A stretch of DNA of 64,000 nt from Levilactobacillus zymae (GCF_032190635.1 NZ_JAVLAS010000001.1:1240001-1304000); one strand, 5' to 3'. Positions 32,516-42,499 are shown, counted from the stretch's first letter. Numbers and translations: made by a program. The notes: generated by a model not told the origin, from the letters alone.

Positions 32516-33727
32516 GTGAAATTTATTCATGCCGCCGATTTACATTTAGATAGCCCGTTTCTAGGTCTGACCAGTTTGCCCGCGCAGTTGGCGGCCCGGG
32601 TGCGACGCTCGACCTTCGATGCGGCAACCAAAATTTTCGACCGGGCGCTAGCCGAACACGTCGATTTTGTGTTGTTGGCGGGCGATTTGTTCGATCGGGC
32701 CGAGCAGAGCGTGGCGGCGCAAGCCTACCTGTTTGATCAGTTTACGCGGTTACAAACCGCCCAAATTCCGGTCGTGATTAGCTTTGGCAATCACGACTAT
32801 GCCACCGACCAACACCAGGTGGTGGCTTATCCGGATAACGTGACGGTCTTTGGCCCGCAGGTCACCACGACGACGCTGACGTTAGGGTCGGGTGAGACCG
32901 TGGCCATCAGCGGCTTCAGTTACCCCCAACGGTGGGTTACCGCCGATGTCGCGGCAACCTATCCGGCGCACGCCGCAACGGATTGGCACATTGGAATGCT
33001 GCACGGGGCGGTAACCACGGGCGGGGTCAACGATCACTACGCGCCGTTTACCCTGGCCGAGTTACAGCCAAAGCATTACGATTATTGGGCGTTGGGGCAC
33101 ATTCACCAGCACCAGGTCTTAGCGACCCAACCGCCCATTGTCTACGCGGGAAATCCACAAGGGCGTGCCGTTAACGAGACCGGCGCCAGGGGGGCTTACC
33201 TGGTGACCAGTCGGGGCCGGCAGTTGGTGCCGACGTTCTTTCCCACGGCGGTACTGGCCTGGGAAACGGCGACGTTAACCACCCAGGCCACGACTCTAGT
33301 GGCGTTGGGACGGGCAGTGGTGACCTGGTTAACGGAACATCCCGCCCAGTTGCCGACGCTTACCGCTCTGACCATCAAAACGACCCAACCGTTAAGCGCA
33401 ACTGATCAGGCGCGTTTAGCCGATTGGCCGACGCTGCTACAGCGGACCCAGCGGGCGGCGTTGCAGGCGGCCCAGCGATACTTTGTCCGGCTGACCGTAC
33501 ATGCCACAACCACTCCGCTAGCGGCGCCTCAACTGGACCAAGATTACTGGGCGCGTGGGGCGGCGCAGGTCTTCACACCGGCTAATTTACAGACCGTTTT
33601 TGGTAAGTTGACCCAGGAGCCCAGCCTGGCGGATTGGTTAGAACAGGTGGCACCGCAGGACTTGCAGCAAGCAGCCAGTCAGCGGCTCAATCAATGGTTA
33701 AGGGGGGAGCACACCGATGTATCTTAA
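32516..33727 (+). CDS. yhaO: SbcD-like metallophosphoesterase / DNA repair exonuclease (YhaO)
   Basis: 403 aa. Mn-dependent calcineurin-like nuclease domain at the N-terminus: FIHAADLHLDSPF (D.H), LLAGDLFDR (GD), FGNHDY (GNHD), IGMLHGAV and WALGHIHQHQ (GH.H). The remaining ~150 residues are the accessory domain. The gene overlaps yhaN by 11 bp, the classical SbcD/SbcC-like or Mre11/Rad50-like pair. GTG start. Confidence 0.9.
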   Translation: MKFIHAADLHLDSPFLGLTSLPAQLAARVRRSTFDAATKIFDRALAEHVDFVLLAGDLFDRAEQSVAAQAYLFDQFTRLQTAQIPVVISFGNHDYATDQHQVVAYPDNVTVFGPQVTTTTLTLGSGETVAISGFSYPQRWVTADVAATYPAHAATDWHIGMLHGAVTTGGVNDHYAPFTLAELQPKHYDYWALGHIHQHQVLATQPPIVYAGNPQGRAVNETGARGAYLVTSRGRQLVPTFFPTAVLAWETATLTTQATTLVALGRAVVTWLTEHPAQLPTLTALTIKTTQPLSATDQARLADWPTLLQRTQRAALQAAQRYFVRLTVHATTTPLAAPQLDQDYWARGAAQVFTPANLQTVFGKLTQEPSLADWLEQVAPQDLQQAASQRLNQWLRGEHTDVS

Positions 33728-36350
33728 ACGACTCACGCTATTTGGCTTCGGTCAATTTCACGACCGAACCTTCGAGCTTGCGCCGGGGTTGAACGTCTTA
33801 TTGGGACCCAATGAGGCTGGTAAGTCCACCATTACGCAATTTATCACGGCGATTTTATTTGGGTTCCCTACCAAAAAACACCCCGAGCTGCGTTACGAAC
33901 CACTCGATGGTAGCCGGTTCGGGGGGAGCGTAGAGCTGGTGAAGGACGGCAATACCTATCAGGTCACCCGGGTAGACGGTGCGCGGGGTGGTAAGGTGAC
34001 GTTAAAAAACCTCACCACGGATTTGGCGTTACCCGCGACACAGTTACCGAAATTATTAGCCCCGGTGGACGCGCAACTCTTCGCCAACGTGTACGCCCTC
34101 GACGAACGACGCTTAGGCACCGTATTTCAGGCCTCTAAGCAAGCGGTTGTGGCTCACTTACGGCACGTGGGCGCGGTGGGTAGTGATTTTTGGTTGGCCC
34201 AAGCTCAGCAACTTGATAAGGCGGCTGACGAGCGGTATAAGCCGCAGGGACGTAATCCATTGCTGAACCAACAACTACGTCAGCACCGAGAGCTCACCGA
34301 TCGTCTAGAAAAGGCCAACGCCGCCTATCAAACCTACTGGCAACTCCTGCAGGATCAAGCAACCGCGCATCAGCGACAAGCGGACCTACAGCAGAAATTA
34401 GCGACCGCCCGGCGGCAAGTAGATGAGCTAACGCAGCAGCGGCAGGCCTGGCCGATCTACCAACAGTGGGTCGACTTAGGACAAACGGTTTCGGTTCCAG
34501 ACACGGGCTTTACGGAAGACGACGTGACGGCCTTTGAGCGGGTGACCAGCCAGGTGACCGCAGCGCAAAGCGCCTTAAAAGCCGATCAGCAGCGGTTGCA
34601 GAATTTACAATCACATACTCAGCTGCCAAAACTCTTTCAGGAAGCCTTGAAGGTCACCCCGCAGTTGACCCCGCTGTTAGAACAGCTGCCGACGGTAACG
34701 GAGACCGAACAGGAACGCGCCCGCTTACTAGCCCAACAACGGGATCTGGAGCAACGCACCACAGGAATCGAGCGGCAGTACGCGACGACGGCCGGCCGGA
34801 TGCCCCGCCCGTTTTCGTTAGCAACTACCCAACAATTTAAGCAGTTGCAGGATAACCTGACCTTAGCTAACCAGAAACGCCGGCGGCTTCAACAGGAGCT
34901 TAATCAGGCCAACGAGGATTATCGCCGCCTACAACCGACCCGTCAATCGCGAAATCCCCTGGCGGATAAGCAGGTCGGGTGGTTAGCCGCGGGACTGGTC
35001 ACCTTAATTGGGGCCATGTTTTTGCCCGGGACCGTGTTTAAGCTGGTCGGGGCGGCGCTAGGAATCGTGATTGGCTATTATGGAGTCTTTATCGTGGACA
35101 GTCAGACACCCGCCAGTCGCCAGTTGCAGGAATTGAGCGACGACATCCGGGATTTACAAGCCCAGCTACGTGAAGGTGGGCAACGGATCGATGAGGTGAC
35201 CGACCAGATCGACGCCATCGGGGCCGCGCACGACTTGGGGCGGTTGCCGGCCGAACAGTGGCTAGCCGCGCAGGCCGCTATCGGGGAATGGGAGCGCCTG
35301 ACCCAGCAATTGGACAGCGTGCATCAACGGTTAGCCGCTACGGCAGCGACGCAGCAGGACTTCTACACGGCCGTGACGAGATTATTACCTTCGTTAGCCC
35401 AGCAAGAATTGCGGGAGGTGCTCGCACAATTGGAACGATTGCAAACCACGCAGCAACAACTCGCGACACAAGATGGGGAGTTAGCGGGATTGACCGCACA
35501 ATTAAAACGGGATCAGGTCACCTTGACTACGGCTCAGGCTGCCCAGCGCACCTTTTTACAGACGCGTAACGTCAGCGATGAGACTGAATTTTATCAGCAA
35601 TACCAGACGATTCGTGAACAGGGAAATCGTGCGGCCCAGCGGCAGGCCCTCGCCACTCAGCTGGGGGCCGCGCGGTTAACGCAGCTGCAGCAGACTGATC
35701 TAACGACCCTGACCCAGGCGGCGACGACGGCCCAGACGACGGCCGCCGATTTACAGCACCAATTAGACACGGTGACGACCCAACTCGCCACACTCGCCGG
35801 TCAATTGACCCATTTGACCACTAGTGGGACCCAAGCCACTCTGCGTCAAAAATTAGCCAATTTGGAAACGCAGATGCAAACTACCGCCCGGGAATGGTTA
35901 CTCGACCGGTTGACCAGTCAATGGATAGCAGCGACGCTAGAGGCCGCTTCCGGCGACCGGTTACCACAAATTGTGGCGCAGGCGGGAGATTTTTATGCGC
36001 AGCTCACCGAAAACCGGTATACTAAAATTGAATTAACTGCGGCGACCTTACGGGTACAGCGGGCCGATGGAGCCTGGCGGACCGTGGGACAATTGTCCCG
36101 GGGGACCGCCGAACAGCTTGATCTGGCTGTTAAGTTGGCGTTTGCCGTGGTTATGCAGCCCCAAGCCGCCATGCCGATTGTTATCGACGATGGGCTGGTG
36201 AACTTCGATGCGGACCGGCGTCAAGCGGCCTACCAATTATTAGCGAAGTTGGGCCACCACCTACAAATTATTCTATTGACGGCGGATACCGCGGCGCAGA
36301 ACGTGGTGCAGGGGCCGACTAACCGGGTGCTCAGATTAACCTCAGTTTAG
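33717..36350 (+). CDS. yhaN: YhaN-like SMC/Rad50-type ATPase with internal membrane segments
   Basis: 877 aa. Walker A LLGPNEAGKSTITQF at the N-terminus; C-terminal signature LSRGTAEQLDLAVKLAFAVV and Walker B MPIVIDDGLVNFD. Between them run two long Gln/Leu/Ala-rich coiled coils. Halfway along, where Rad50 has its zinc hook, there are two hydrophobic segments (WLAAGLVTLIGAMFLPG and LVGAALGIVIGYYGVFI, about residues 420-458), so the arms are probably tethered to the membrane. Partner of YhaO in DNA end processing; overlap and synteny with yhaM support this. Confidence 0.9.
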   Translation: MYLKRLTLFGFGQFHDRTFELAPGLNVLLGPNEAGKSTITQFITAILFGFPTKKHPELRYEPLDGSRFGGSVELVKDGNTYQVTRVDGARGGKVTLKNLTTDLALPATQLPKLLAPVDAQLFANVYALDERRLGTVFQASKQAVVAHLRHVGAVGSDFWLAQAQQLDKAADERYKPQGRNPLLNQQLRQHRELTDRLEKANAAYQTYWQLLQDQATAHQRQADLQQKLATARRQVDELTQQRQAWPIYQQWVDLGQTVSVPDTGFTEDDVTAFERVTSQVTAAQSALKADQQRLQNLQSHTQLPKLFQEALKVTPQLTPLLEQLPTVTETEQERARLLAQQRDLEQRTTGIERQYATTAGRMPRPFSLATTQQFKQLQDNLTLANQKRRRLQQELNQANEDYRRLQPTRQSRNPLADKQVGWLAAGLVTLIGAMFLPGTVFKLVGAALGIVIGYYGVFIVDSQTPASRQLQELSDDIRDLQAQLREGGQRIDEVTDQIDAIGAAHDLGRLPAEQWLAAQAAIGEWERLTQQLDSVHQRLAATAATQQDFYTAVTRLLPSLAQQELREVLAQLERLQTTQQQLATQDGELAGLTAQLKRDQVTLTTAQAAQRTFLQTRNVSDETEFYQQYQTIREQGNRAAQRQALATQLGAARLTQLQQTDLTTLTQAATTAQTTAADLQHQLDTVTTQLATLAGQLTHLTTSGTQATLRQKLANLETQMQTTAREWLLDRLTSQWIAATLEAASGDRLPQIVAQAGDFYAQLTENRYTKIELTAATLRVQRADGAWRTVGQLSRGTAEQLDLAVKLAFAVVMQPQAAMPIVIDDGLVNFDADRRQAAYQLLAKLGHHLQIILLTADTAAQNVVQGPTNRVLRLTSV

Positions 36351-36363
36351 GAGGGATTTTCGA

Positions 36364-37341
36364 ATGACGACCAAGAAACAGTTGTTAGACTATGCCGTGG
36401 ACGATGCGGTGGACCTCTATGTGTTGTTGAAGTCCGCTGACGTTCGGACGGCCAAGAACGGGAAACCTTACATTGCCATGGTGTTCGAGGACCGTTCGGG
36501 AGAAATTTCCGGTAAGTATTGGGATGCGTCACCCAGCGATATTGAGAACTTTGTGGCTGGACAAGTGGTCCACCTGCAGGGGCGACGGGAGAAATACCAG
36601 ACTCACCCCCAGATTAAGATTTTTCACCTACAGGTGGCACCAGCGGAGACGGGTTTAACCGCGAATGACTTTATTGAACGGGCCCCGATGTCCCGCGAAG
36701 CGATGGAAGATTATATCAACCAAACGATTTTTGAAATTGAGCAACCCACCTGGCAACGGCTGGTCCGGAAGCTATTAACGCAGTATCGTGATCAATTCTT
36801 CACGTATCCGGCAGCCAAGAGTAACCATCACGCCTTCCAGGGGGGATTGGCGTTTCACACGATCTCAATTCTGAAATTAGCACATCATGTGGTGGCGCAG
36901 TATCCGGACCTCAATTCTTCGTTGCTGTATGCAGGAGCAATTTTGCACGACTTGGGCAAAACCATCGAGTTATCCGGACCTAAAGCCACGACTTACACTT
37001 TGGCCGGTAATCTGGTGGGGCACATCGTCCTGTTAGACGGCGAACTGGTCCGGGCCTGTGACCCCCTGAAGTTAGATCCACAAGCCGAAGACGTGCTCTT
37101 GTTGCGGCACATGGTGCTCAGTCACCACGGCTTACTGGAATACGGCTCGCCGGTGCGCCCCGCGTTGCGTGAAGCCGAGGTCTTGCATCAGCTGGATGAA
37201 CTCGATGCCTCGATTATGATGCTGGACACGGTGGTCGATCACACGGCGCCGGGTGAATTTTCCGAACGGGTCTTTGCCTTGGATGGTCGGCGGTTCTACC
37301 GGCCCAACCAAGCGCCCAATCAGCCGAAACCGGAAAGCTAA
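36364..37341 (+). CDS. yhaM: 3'-5' exoribonuclease YhaM
   Basis: 325 aa. N-terminal OB-fold (DLYVLLKSADVRTAKNGKPY...GEISGKYWDAS) for nucleic acid binding, and a C-terminal HD hydrolase domain with NHHAFQGGLAFHTISILKLA and ILHDLGKT (HD pair) plus MVLSHHG. Mn-dependent trimmer of single-stranded RNA 3' ends. 13 bp after yhaN, so yhaONM is one operon. AGGAGGG upstream. Strong terminator at 37437-37482. Confidence 0.92.
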   Translation: MTTKKQLLDYAVDDAVDLYVLLKSADVRTAKNGKPYIAMVFEDRSGEISGKYWDASPSDIENFVAGQVVHLQGRREKYQTHPQIKIFHLQVAPAETGLTANDFIERAPMSREAMEDYINQTIFEIEQPTWQRLVRKLLTQYRDQFFTYPAAKSNHHAFQGGLAFHTISILKLAHHVVAQYPDLNSSLLYAGAILHDLGKTIELSGPKATTYTLAGNLVGHIVLLDGELVRACDPLKLDPQAEDVLLLRHMVLSHHGLLEYGSPVRPALREAEVLHQLDELDASIMMLDTVVDHTAPGEFSERVFALDGRRFYRPNQAPNQPKPES

Positions 37342-37436
37342 GGCGGGGAAGCGGTACTGGTTACGTGGTGCATGACAGTCGCAACTGTTTTTCCGATTAA
37401 ACGACAATGACTTAGTCATGATAGTGGCAATTCAAA

Positions 37437-37483
37437 CAGGCCCTAGCCCATGCCGATTCGATCGACACGGGCTAGGGCCTATT
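37437..37483 (+). terminator. terminator of yhaONM
   Basis: AGGCCCTAGCCC.TG / CA.GGGCTAGGGCCT stem, then ATTTGATG. Confidence 0.75.
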
Positions 37484-37525
37484 TGATGAATTAACGTCGC
37501 GTGACGGGAGCAAGGTCGGCATAAA

Positions 37526-37564
37526 CAAAAAAACACGCTCGTCAATGGACGAAGCGTGTTTTTA
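37526..37564. terminator. bidirectional terminator between yhaM and prsA
   Basis: AAAAACACGCT.CGTC / GACG.AGCGTGTTTTT. Confidence 0.85.
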
Positions 37565-37579
37565 GAAATTGCGTTGGGA

Positions 37580-38485
37580 TTACTTAGAAGATGACGAGCT
37601 GCTTGAGGACAGGTAGTCGGATAAGATGTTCTTCAAGTCGTTATCTTTGATAGAAACGTTACCCTTCTTCAAGACCTTGGAAACAACGTTGTGTAAGACA
37701 GTGCTGTCGTTCATGTCGTTGTCGATAATTTGTTGCGTCAATTCAGCCTTGTGCTGCTTCAACGTTCCCTTACCAGGGTTGTTCTTCATCAAGATGACGT
37801 GGTAACCGTATTGCGTCTTGACAGGCGTCGTGGTGTATTCGTCAGTCTTTAACTTGAAGGCCGCCTTCTTAAAGGTTGAGTCCAAAGAAGTGTCGGTACT
37901 ATCAAAGGCGGACAAAGCGCCACCCTTGTTCTTCGTTGCCGAATCCGTAGAGTACTTCTTGGCCAACTTAGTGAATTCAGTCGTCAAGTTGCTCTTCTTG
38001 GTGTCCTTTAAGTCGCTGATGATCTTGTTGGCAGTCGACTTCTTAGCAACTAAGATGTGGGCTACCGTGACCTTTGGTTCGTAACTCTTGAACTGTTTCT
38101 TCAATTGCGCGTTGGTTACCGTGACGTTGTCTTTAACGGCTTCCTTCAGCAATAAGTTCGACCGAATTTCGGTCTTTAAACCGGATTGCGTCATGCCGCT
38201 TTGGGACAGTACGCTGTTAAAGGAAGAACCGTATTGAGACTTGTACTTGTTGAATTGCTTGGTAACGGCCGACTTGCTGACCTTGCTACCGTATTGCTTT
38301 TCTAAGACCTTGTTTAAGATCATTTGTTGCAAGACTTGCTTACCGGAAGAAGTTCCCTTCAAGCTACTGTAGTAGGCACTTTCGGTAATTTTGCCACCGT
38401 TAGTTGTGGCAACGGTCTGGCTCCCACAACCGGCAAGCGTTACTGATAACAGCACACCGGCCAGGGCGATAAACCATTTCTTCAT
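37580..38485 (-). CDS. prsA: PrsA foldase lipoprotein (parvulin-type peptidyl-prolyl isomerase)
   Basis: Exported lipoprotein that helps secreted proteins fold at the membrane-wall interface. Signal [20 protein letters not shown] with lipobox Cys at 20. The parvulin (rotamase) domain at about residues 135-235 has [39 protein letters not shown] and [11 protein letters not shown]. The C-terminus is Ser-rich. I use ATG 38485 (301 aa); a start six codons upstream at 38503 is possible, since GAGG stands very close to the inner ATG. GGTGT-AA-ACACC at 38515-38526 upstream may be an operator. Confidence 0.92.
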   Translation of the reverse strand: MKKWFIALAGVLLSVTLAGCGSQTVATTNGGKITESAYYSSLKGTSSGKQVLQQMILNKVLEKQYGSKVSKSAVTKQFNKYKSQYGSSFNSVLSQSGMTQSGLKTEIRSNLLLKEAVKDNVTVTNAQLKKQFKSYEPKVTVAHILVAKKSTANKIISDLKDTKKSNLTTEFTKLAKKYSTDSATKNKGGALSAFDSTDTSLDSTFKKAAFKLKTDEYTTTPVKTQYGYHVILMKNNPGKGTLKQHKAELTQQIIDNDMNDSTVLHNVVSKVLKKGNVSIKDNDLKNILSDYLSSSSSSSSK

Positions 38486-38591
38486 ATTCCTCAACACATC
38501 CATTCATCAAAATTGGTGTAAACACCATACTCAGACATCATAACACAAAAAGTGGCAAACCTAAAAAGGTCCCGGAACTTTTACAAAACCT

Positions 38592-38918
38592 TCAAGATTC
38601 GTGAGCTTCTAGGCGGGCCAAAGTCGCTTCAATTGCGGTCACCCGGGGGGCCACCTTGAATTGGAACTTGTCAATTTGTGTTTGAATGGCGTTCAAAGTT
38701 TGCGTCCCGTCTTCGATCGCGTCGGAAAGCTTGCGCGCGTTGGTCGCGACCCGGGCCTTAGCCTGACGAATGTCGTCGAGTTGCTGGGTCGTTTGCTGAA
38801 CGGAGTGCTGAACCTTCCGGCCCCAAGTACGGGGATCCTGCTGCGTTAACGTTAGATAGGTAGCCAAACCAACGCCAGCCGCTAAGCCCACGCCAGCCAT
38901 AAAACGTCCTAAGCCCAT
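38592..38918 (-). CDS. membrane-anchored coiled-coil protein, unknown function
   Basis: 108 aa. A short N-terminal hydrophobic segment (GLGRFMAGVGLAAGVGLATYL) is followed by a Gln/Ala-rich helical, probably coiled-coil region (VQQTTQQLDDIRQAKARVAT...NAIQTQIDKFQFKV). It resembles YtxH-type small anchored proteins in layout. It starts 3 bp after the hit stop codon, so the two are cotranscribed; an unnamed gene at this spot next to hit is common in lactobacilli. Confidence 0.75.
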   Translation of the reverse strand: MGLGRFMAGVGLAAGVGLATYLTLTQQDPRTWGRKVQHSVQQTTQQLDDIRQAKARVATNARKLSDAIEDGTQTLNAIQTQIDKFQFKVAPRVTAIEATLARLEAHES

Positions 38919-38921
38919 AAG

Positions 38922-39380
38922 TTAGTCCTCCAGTTGCGCCTTGATTTGTTCTTGGATGGCGGTGTATTTGTCCGGGGTGTATTGGTCAGAATTGTCTTTG
39001 AAGATCATCCGGAAGTCGTCATCGTCGCTGTAACGAGGAACCAAGTGGAAGTGGGAGTGGAAGACGGATTGATAGGCCACCGTCCCGTTGTTGTTGACGA
39101 TGTTCATGCCAACGATAGCCGGATTAGCGGCTTTGACGGCGCGAGCAATCTTGGGGATGCGTGCGAAGACCGCGGCAGCTAGGTCGGTGTCGTAGGCGAA
39201 GATATCCTGAACGTGGGTCTTCGGGATCACCAGCGTGTGGCCGGGGGTGCCTTGGGAAATGTCCAGAAAGGCTTTCACGATGTTGTCTTCATAAACGGTA
39301 TAACTCGGGATGTCCCCCTTAAGAATCTTGCAGAAGATGCAATCATCGTCATAGTGGGGGTCAAGGGTCATTGGTTCCAT
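38922..39380 (-). CDS. hit: HIT-family nucleotide hydrolase
   Basis: 152 aa from ATG 39380 with AGAAGGAG five bases upstream; an ATG eleven codons earlier is less well placed. Features: zinc-type pair DCIFCKI, FLDISQGTPGHTLVIPK and the catalytic histidine triad HSHFHLVPRY. Hydrolyses purine nucleoside phosphoramidates or AMP-X compounds. Divergent from ecsAB, as in Bacillus. Confidence 0.93.
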   Translation of the reverse strand: MEPMTLDPHYDDDCIFCKILKGDIPSYTVYEDNIVKAFLDISQGTPGHTLVIPKTHVQDIFAYDTDLAAAVFARIPKIARAVKAANPAIVGMNIVNNNGTVAYQSVFHSHFHLVPRYSDDDDFRMIFKDNSDQYTPDKYTAIQEQIKAQLED

Positions 39381-39466
39381 GGAAACTCCTTCTTTCGTAG
39401 TGATTTCATCCATTATACACCACCAACGGGTCCAGGTTCAGGCGCATTGCTCGTTTGCCCGGGGAG

Positions 39467-39478
39467 CTATGGTATAAT
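39467..39478 (+). promoter_or_regulatory. extended -10 promoter of ecsAB
   Basis: TGGTATAAT (TG-n-TATAAT) with -10 hexamer at 39473-39478 and no convincing -35. It leaves a GC-rich leader of about 140 nt before ecsA. Confidence 0.5.
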
Positions 39479-39625
39479 AAGGCGGTTCGACGTGGACCAA
39501 CGCGGAATGCCGTAAGGGGGATTTGGCGGGGCCCGTCGGTGAAAAGCGTTAACGGTCGGCCGCATTCATGGGCTGAGCTCGGTTGACGATTAATCAGAGA
39601 ATTTCAAACACGAAGGGATGATTAG

Positions 39626-40360
39626 ATGGCATTAACGGTTAGCCATGTCGTGGGAGGATACTCCCAAATTCCCGTCTTAAAAGATATTAGCTTTGACGTG
39701 CGAGACGGTGAACTGGTGGGGTTGATTGGCCTAAACGGGGCTGGTAAGTCGACCACTATCAACCATATTATTGGATTATTAACGCCCCATAAGGGGACCA
39801 TTACCATTAACGGCGTCACGATTGCGCAGGATAGCCAGGCCTATAAGCAACAGATTGCCTATATCCCCGAGACACCGGTGTTGTACCAAGAACTAACGTT
39901 ACGCGAACACTTGGAAATGACCATGATGGCTTATGACCTGGATCAGCAGCAGGCTTGGGACACAGCCCACCAGCTGTTGAAGACCTTCCGGCTGGATAAT
40001 AAGCTGGATTGGTTCCCGGCTAACTTCTCTAAGGGAATGAAACAAAAGGTCATGATCGTCTGCGCCTTTTTAACGCAGGCGAAGTTGTTCATTATTGATG
40101 AACCCTTCTTGGGGTTGGATCCGCTGGCGGTCAACGACCTGTTGAACTTGATTGAACAACGAAAGCAACAGGGCGCTAGCATTCTGATGTCGACGCACGT
40201 CTTGGATACGGCTCAGCGGTATTGTGACCGGTTTGTGTTATTACATGCGGGTCAGGTCGAGACTGAGGGCACGTTAAGTGAATTACAAGCCGCTCTTCCG
40301 GAAGCGGGGGAATCACTGAACGATATTTACCTCTCGATGACCAAGGTCGACCGCGCATGA
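39626..40360 (+). CDS. ecsA: EcsA-type ABC transporter ATP-binding protein
   Basis: 244-aa ABC ATPase: Walker A GLNGAGKST, Q-loop YIPETPVLY, signature NFSKGMKQKVM (variant of LSGGQ), Walker B KLFIIDEPFLGLD and switch His in STHVLDTA. In Bacillus subtilis EcsAB affects secretion, competence and regulated intramembrane proteolysis by RasP; the transported substrate is unsettled. Overlaps ecsB by 4 bp. Confidence 0.93.
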   Translation: MALTVSHVVGGYSQIPVLKDISFDVRDGELVGLIGLNGAGKSTTINHIIGLLTPHKGTITINGVTIAQDSQAYKQQIAYIPETPVLYQELTLREHLEMTMMAYDLDQQQAWDTAHQLLKTFRLDNKLDWFPANFSKGMKQKVMIVCAFLTQAKLFIIDEPFLGLDPLAVNDLLNLIEQRKQQGASILMSTHVLDTAQRYCDRFVLLHAGQVETEGTLSELQAALPEAGESLNDIYLSMTKVDRA

Positions 40361-41583
40361 TCGGTCTCTTTAAAACTCGCCGGCAACGCCATCTCCGGGA
40401 AATGGCCAAGTATCTCCGGCTGGTCTTTAACGACTTTTTTGTCTTTGCGTTGCTCTTTTTCTTGGGTGGTCTGGGATTGGGCTACTCTAACGTGCTGAAA
40501 CAACTGACTAACGGCCTGTGGTGGGCGCCCATCGTGGCCTTGGCGGTGTTGGCAACGACCGCGCAGGTAGGACGGTTGGCCACCCTGATTGAGGACGCCG
40601 ACCGGGTCTTCTTGCTGCCTAAGGAACGCGCCATGCACGCTTACTTGGTCGTATCCCGTCGGTACAGTCTGTGGCTAGCCCAGGCGACTCAGCTGATTTT
40701 ATTGTTTATTCTGACCCCGTTTTTGCGGGTGACGTTGGCCTGGACGTTGGTTCAGGTCGCCGGTTTGGTTGTAGCGCAGGTTCTCTTGAAGGACACGCTC
40801 TTGCGGTTGGATCTGGCGAGTGCTTACCAAGTCACCGGGCAACGGCGGATGAATCACTGGACGGTTAAATGGGGAGTGAGCCTCCTCATCTTGGCGGTAG
40901 CCCTGTGGGTAACGCCGTATTTGGCGGCTGGTCTGAGCTTGGTGGCTGACATTGCGGTCGCCGGGTGGTTTCAACGGCATTGGGAACATCAGCAGATCCG
41001 GTGGCGTGAACAAATCGCCATCGAGGATAACCGCATGTTGGGGATTTACCGTTTCTTTAACCTATTTACCGACGTGCCCATGGTCAGAGGAACGATTCAT
41101 CGGCGGCGGTATCTAGACGGCTTGTTGCGGCGGATTCCGGTGCGACACGACAAGACCTATCTCTATCTCTATAGCCGGGGGATGTTACGGGGAACCGAGT
41201 TTAGCGGGTTAGTGGTACGGTTAACCGTGATTGGGATGCTGCTACTGGCCTTTATTCAGGGACGATGGCTGCCCGTCATCTTAACGGCGTTATTCATCTA
41301 CTTGATCGGGTTTCAGTTGTTGCCGTTCTTTCAGCAGTATGACGACATCGTGTTTACGCACGTCTATCCTCTGAGTTGGGACCAACGACTGGGAAGCTTT
41401 GTCACGTTGGTTACGGGGATTCTAACTACCACCGCCATCCTGCTATGGTTAGTGGTGGTGGCCGTCAACCGCGACCTTTTGACGGCTGGCGTGACCTTTG
41501 TTGTTGCCGCGATTGAGGTGGGCTATCTGGCCCGGATTTATACGCCTCAACGCCTGAAGCGTGCGGCGAAAAATAAAGGTTGA
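40357..41583 (+). CDS. ecsB: EcsB-type ABC transporter permease
   Basis: 408-aa integral membrane protein with about eight hydrophobic segments, e.g. VFALLFFLGGLGLGY, WWAPIVALAVLATTAQV, LLILAVALWVTPYLAAGLSL and LLWLVVVAVNR. Family features include the opening RRQRHLREMAKYLRLVFNDFF and LPKERAMHAYL. Translationally coupled to ecsA by ATGA overlap. Confidence 0.9.
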   Translation: MIGLFKTRRQRHLREMAKYLRLVFNDFFVFALLFFLGGLGLGYSNVLKQLTNGLWWAPIVALAVLATTAQVGRLATLIEDADRVFLLPKERAMHAYLVVSRRYSLWLAQATQLILLFILTPFLRVTLAWTLVQVAGLVVAQVLLKDTLLRLDLASAYQVTGQRRMNHWTVKWGVSLLILAVALWVTPYLAAGLSLVADIAVAGWFQRHWEHQQIRWREQIAIEDNRMLGIYRFFNLFTDVPMVRGTIHRRRYLDGLLRRIPVRHDKTYLYLYSRGMLRGTEFSGLVVRLTVIGMLLLAFIQGRWLPVILTALFIYLIGFQLLPFFQQYDDIVFTHVYPLSWDQRLGSFVTLVTGILTTTAILLWLVVVAVNRDLLTAGVTFVVAAIEVGYLARIYTPQRLKRAAKNKG

Positions 41584-41644
41584 CGCTGTCACCGTTGCCC
41601 CTTAAAATGGATGATAGCTGACAAATTGAGGAAGGGGTGGCACG

Positions 41645-42436
41645 ATGACACCAAATATACGCGATGGCTGGCAATTATACCCATTGGGTGGCAATACCGG
41701 AACGGCGTTTATGGGGACTAAGGCCTCCCAAAAGGTTTTCCTAAAGCAAAATGCGTCACCGTTTTTAGCCGCGCTTTCTATGGAAGGCATCACCCCCCGG
41801 CTGGTCTGGACGCAACGGTTGGCCACCGGCGATGTGATGACCGCCCAAGAATGGCTGAACGGCCGCACCCTTCACCGGATTGAGATGCGCCAACAACGCG
41901 TGGCCCGCTTACTCCACAAGGTGCATCATTCCGAACTACTTCATAACATGTTGACCAAAGTCGGCGGCCGTTCTACGACGCCCGCCCAATTGTTGGACCG
42001 TTTAACGCCGACCATTGCGCCGGAGCTGAGCCAACATCCGTTGATTCAACGCGCTTTACAGGCGTTGAACGCGGAACAGCCACAATTGCCCACGACTGCG
42101 TATGAAGTTTGTCACGGTGACCTGAACCATAAAAATTGGCTGTTATCCGATCGCCAACGATTATATCTGGTCGATTGGGATGCCGCGACGTTTGCGGATC
42201 CGGCCTTCGATCTGGGCTCGTTGTTGTGTGAGTACGTGCCATTGGAAGAATGGCAACGGTGGCTGCGCGACTACGGCGAGCGCGTGACGGATACGTTAAC
42301 GGCGCGAGTGAACTGGTACGCGCGGATGCACTGCATCATTGTGATTGCCGAAAGCTATCAGCAGCAGCGCTTCCAGTTGATGAACCAACACTTGATTTTA
42401 TTAGAGAAACTGACGCGTGAGTCAGTACATGATTAA
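41645..42436 (+). CDS. YtmP-like aminoglycoside/choline phosphotransferase-fold kinase
   Basis: 263 aa, APH/choline-kinase fold. N-lobe PLGGNTGTAFMGTKASQKVFLKQN (glycine loop and Lys), catalytic loop VCHGDLNHKNWLL (HGD...N) and metal-binding LVDWDAATFADPAFDLG. The gene lies in its usual place between ecsB and trmB. The physiological substrate of the YtmP branch is not established; it may phosphorylate a small sugar or choline-like molecule. GAGGAAGGGGTGG upstream. Confidence 0.85.
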   Translation: MTPNIRDGWQLYPLGGNTGTAFMGTKASQKVFLKQNASPFLAALSMEGITPRLVWTQRLATGDVMTAQEWLNGRTLHRIEMRQQRVARLLHKVHHSELLHNMLTKVGGRSTTPAQLLDRLTPTIAPELSQHPLIQRALQALNAEQPQLPTTAYEVCHGDLNHKNWLLSDRQRLYLVDWDAATFADPAFDLGSLLCEYVPLEEWQRWLRDYGERVTDTLTARVNWYARMHCIIVIAESYQQQRFQLMNQHLILLEKLTRESVHD

Positions 42437-42441
42437 CTTTG

Positions 42442-42476
42442 ACGGCGGGGTGGGAGCCAACTTCCATACCCGCCGT
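42442..42476 (+). other. hairpin in the trmB leader
   Basis: ACGGCGGG / CCCGCCGT 8-bp GC stem ending 24 bp before the trmB ATG. It lacks a good T-run; it may be a weak terminator of the kinase gene or an mRNA-stabilising stem. Confidence 0.5.
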
Positions 42477-42499
42477 TCGTCTTAAGGAGGACGTTTTAC

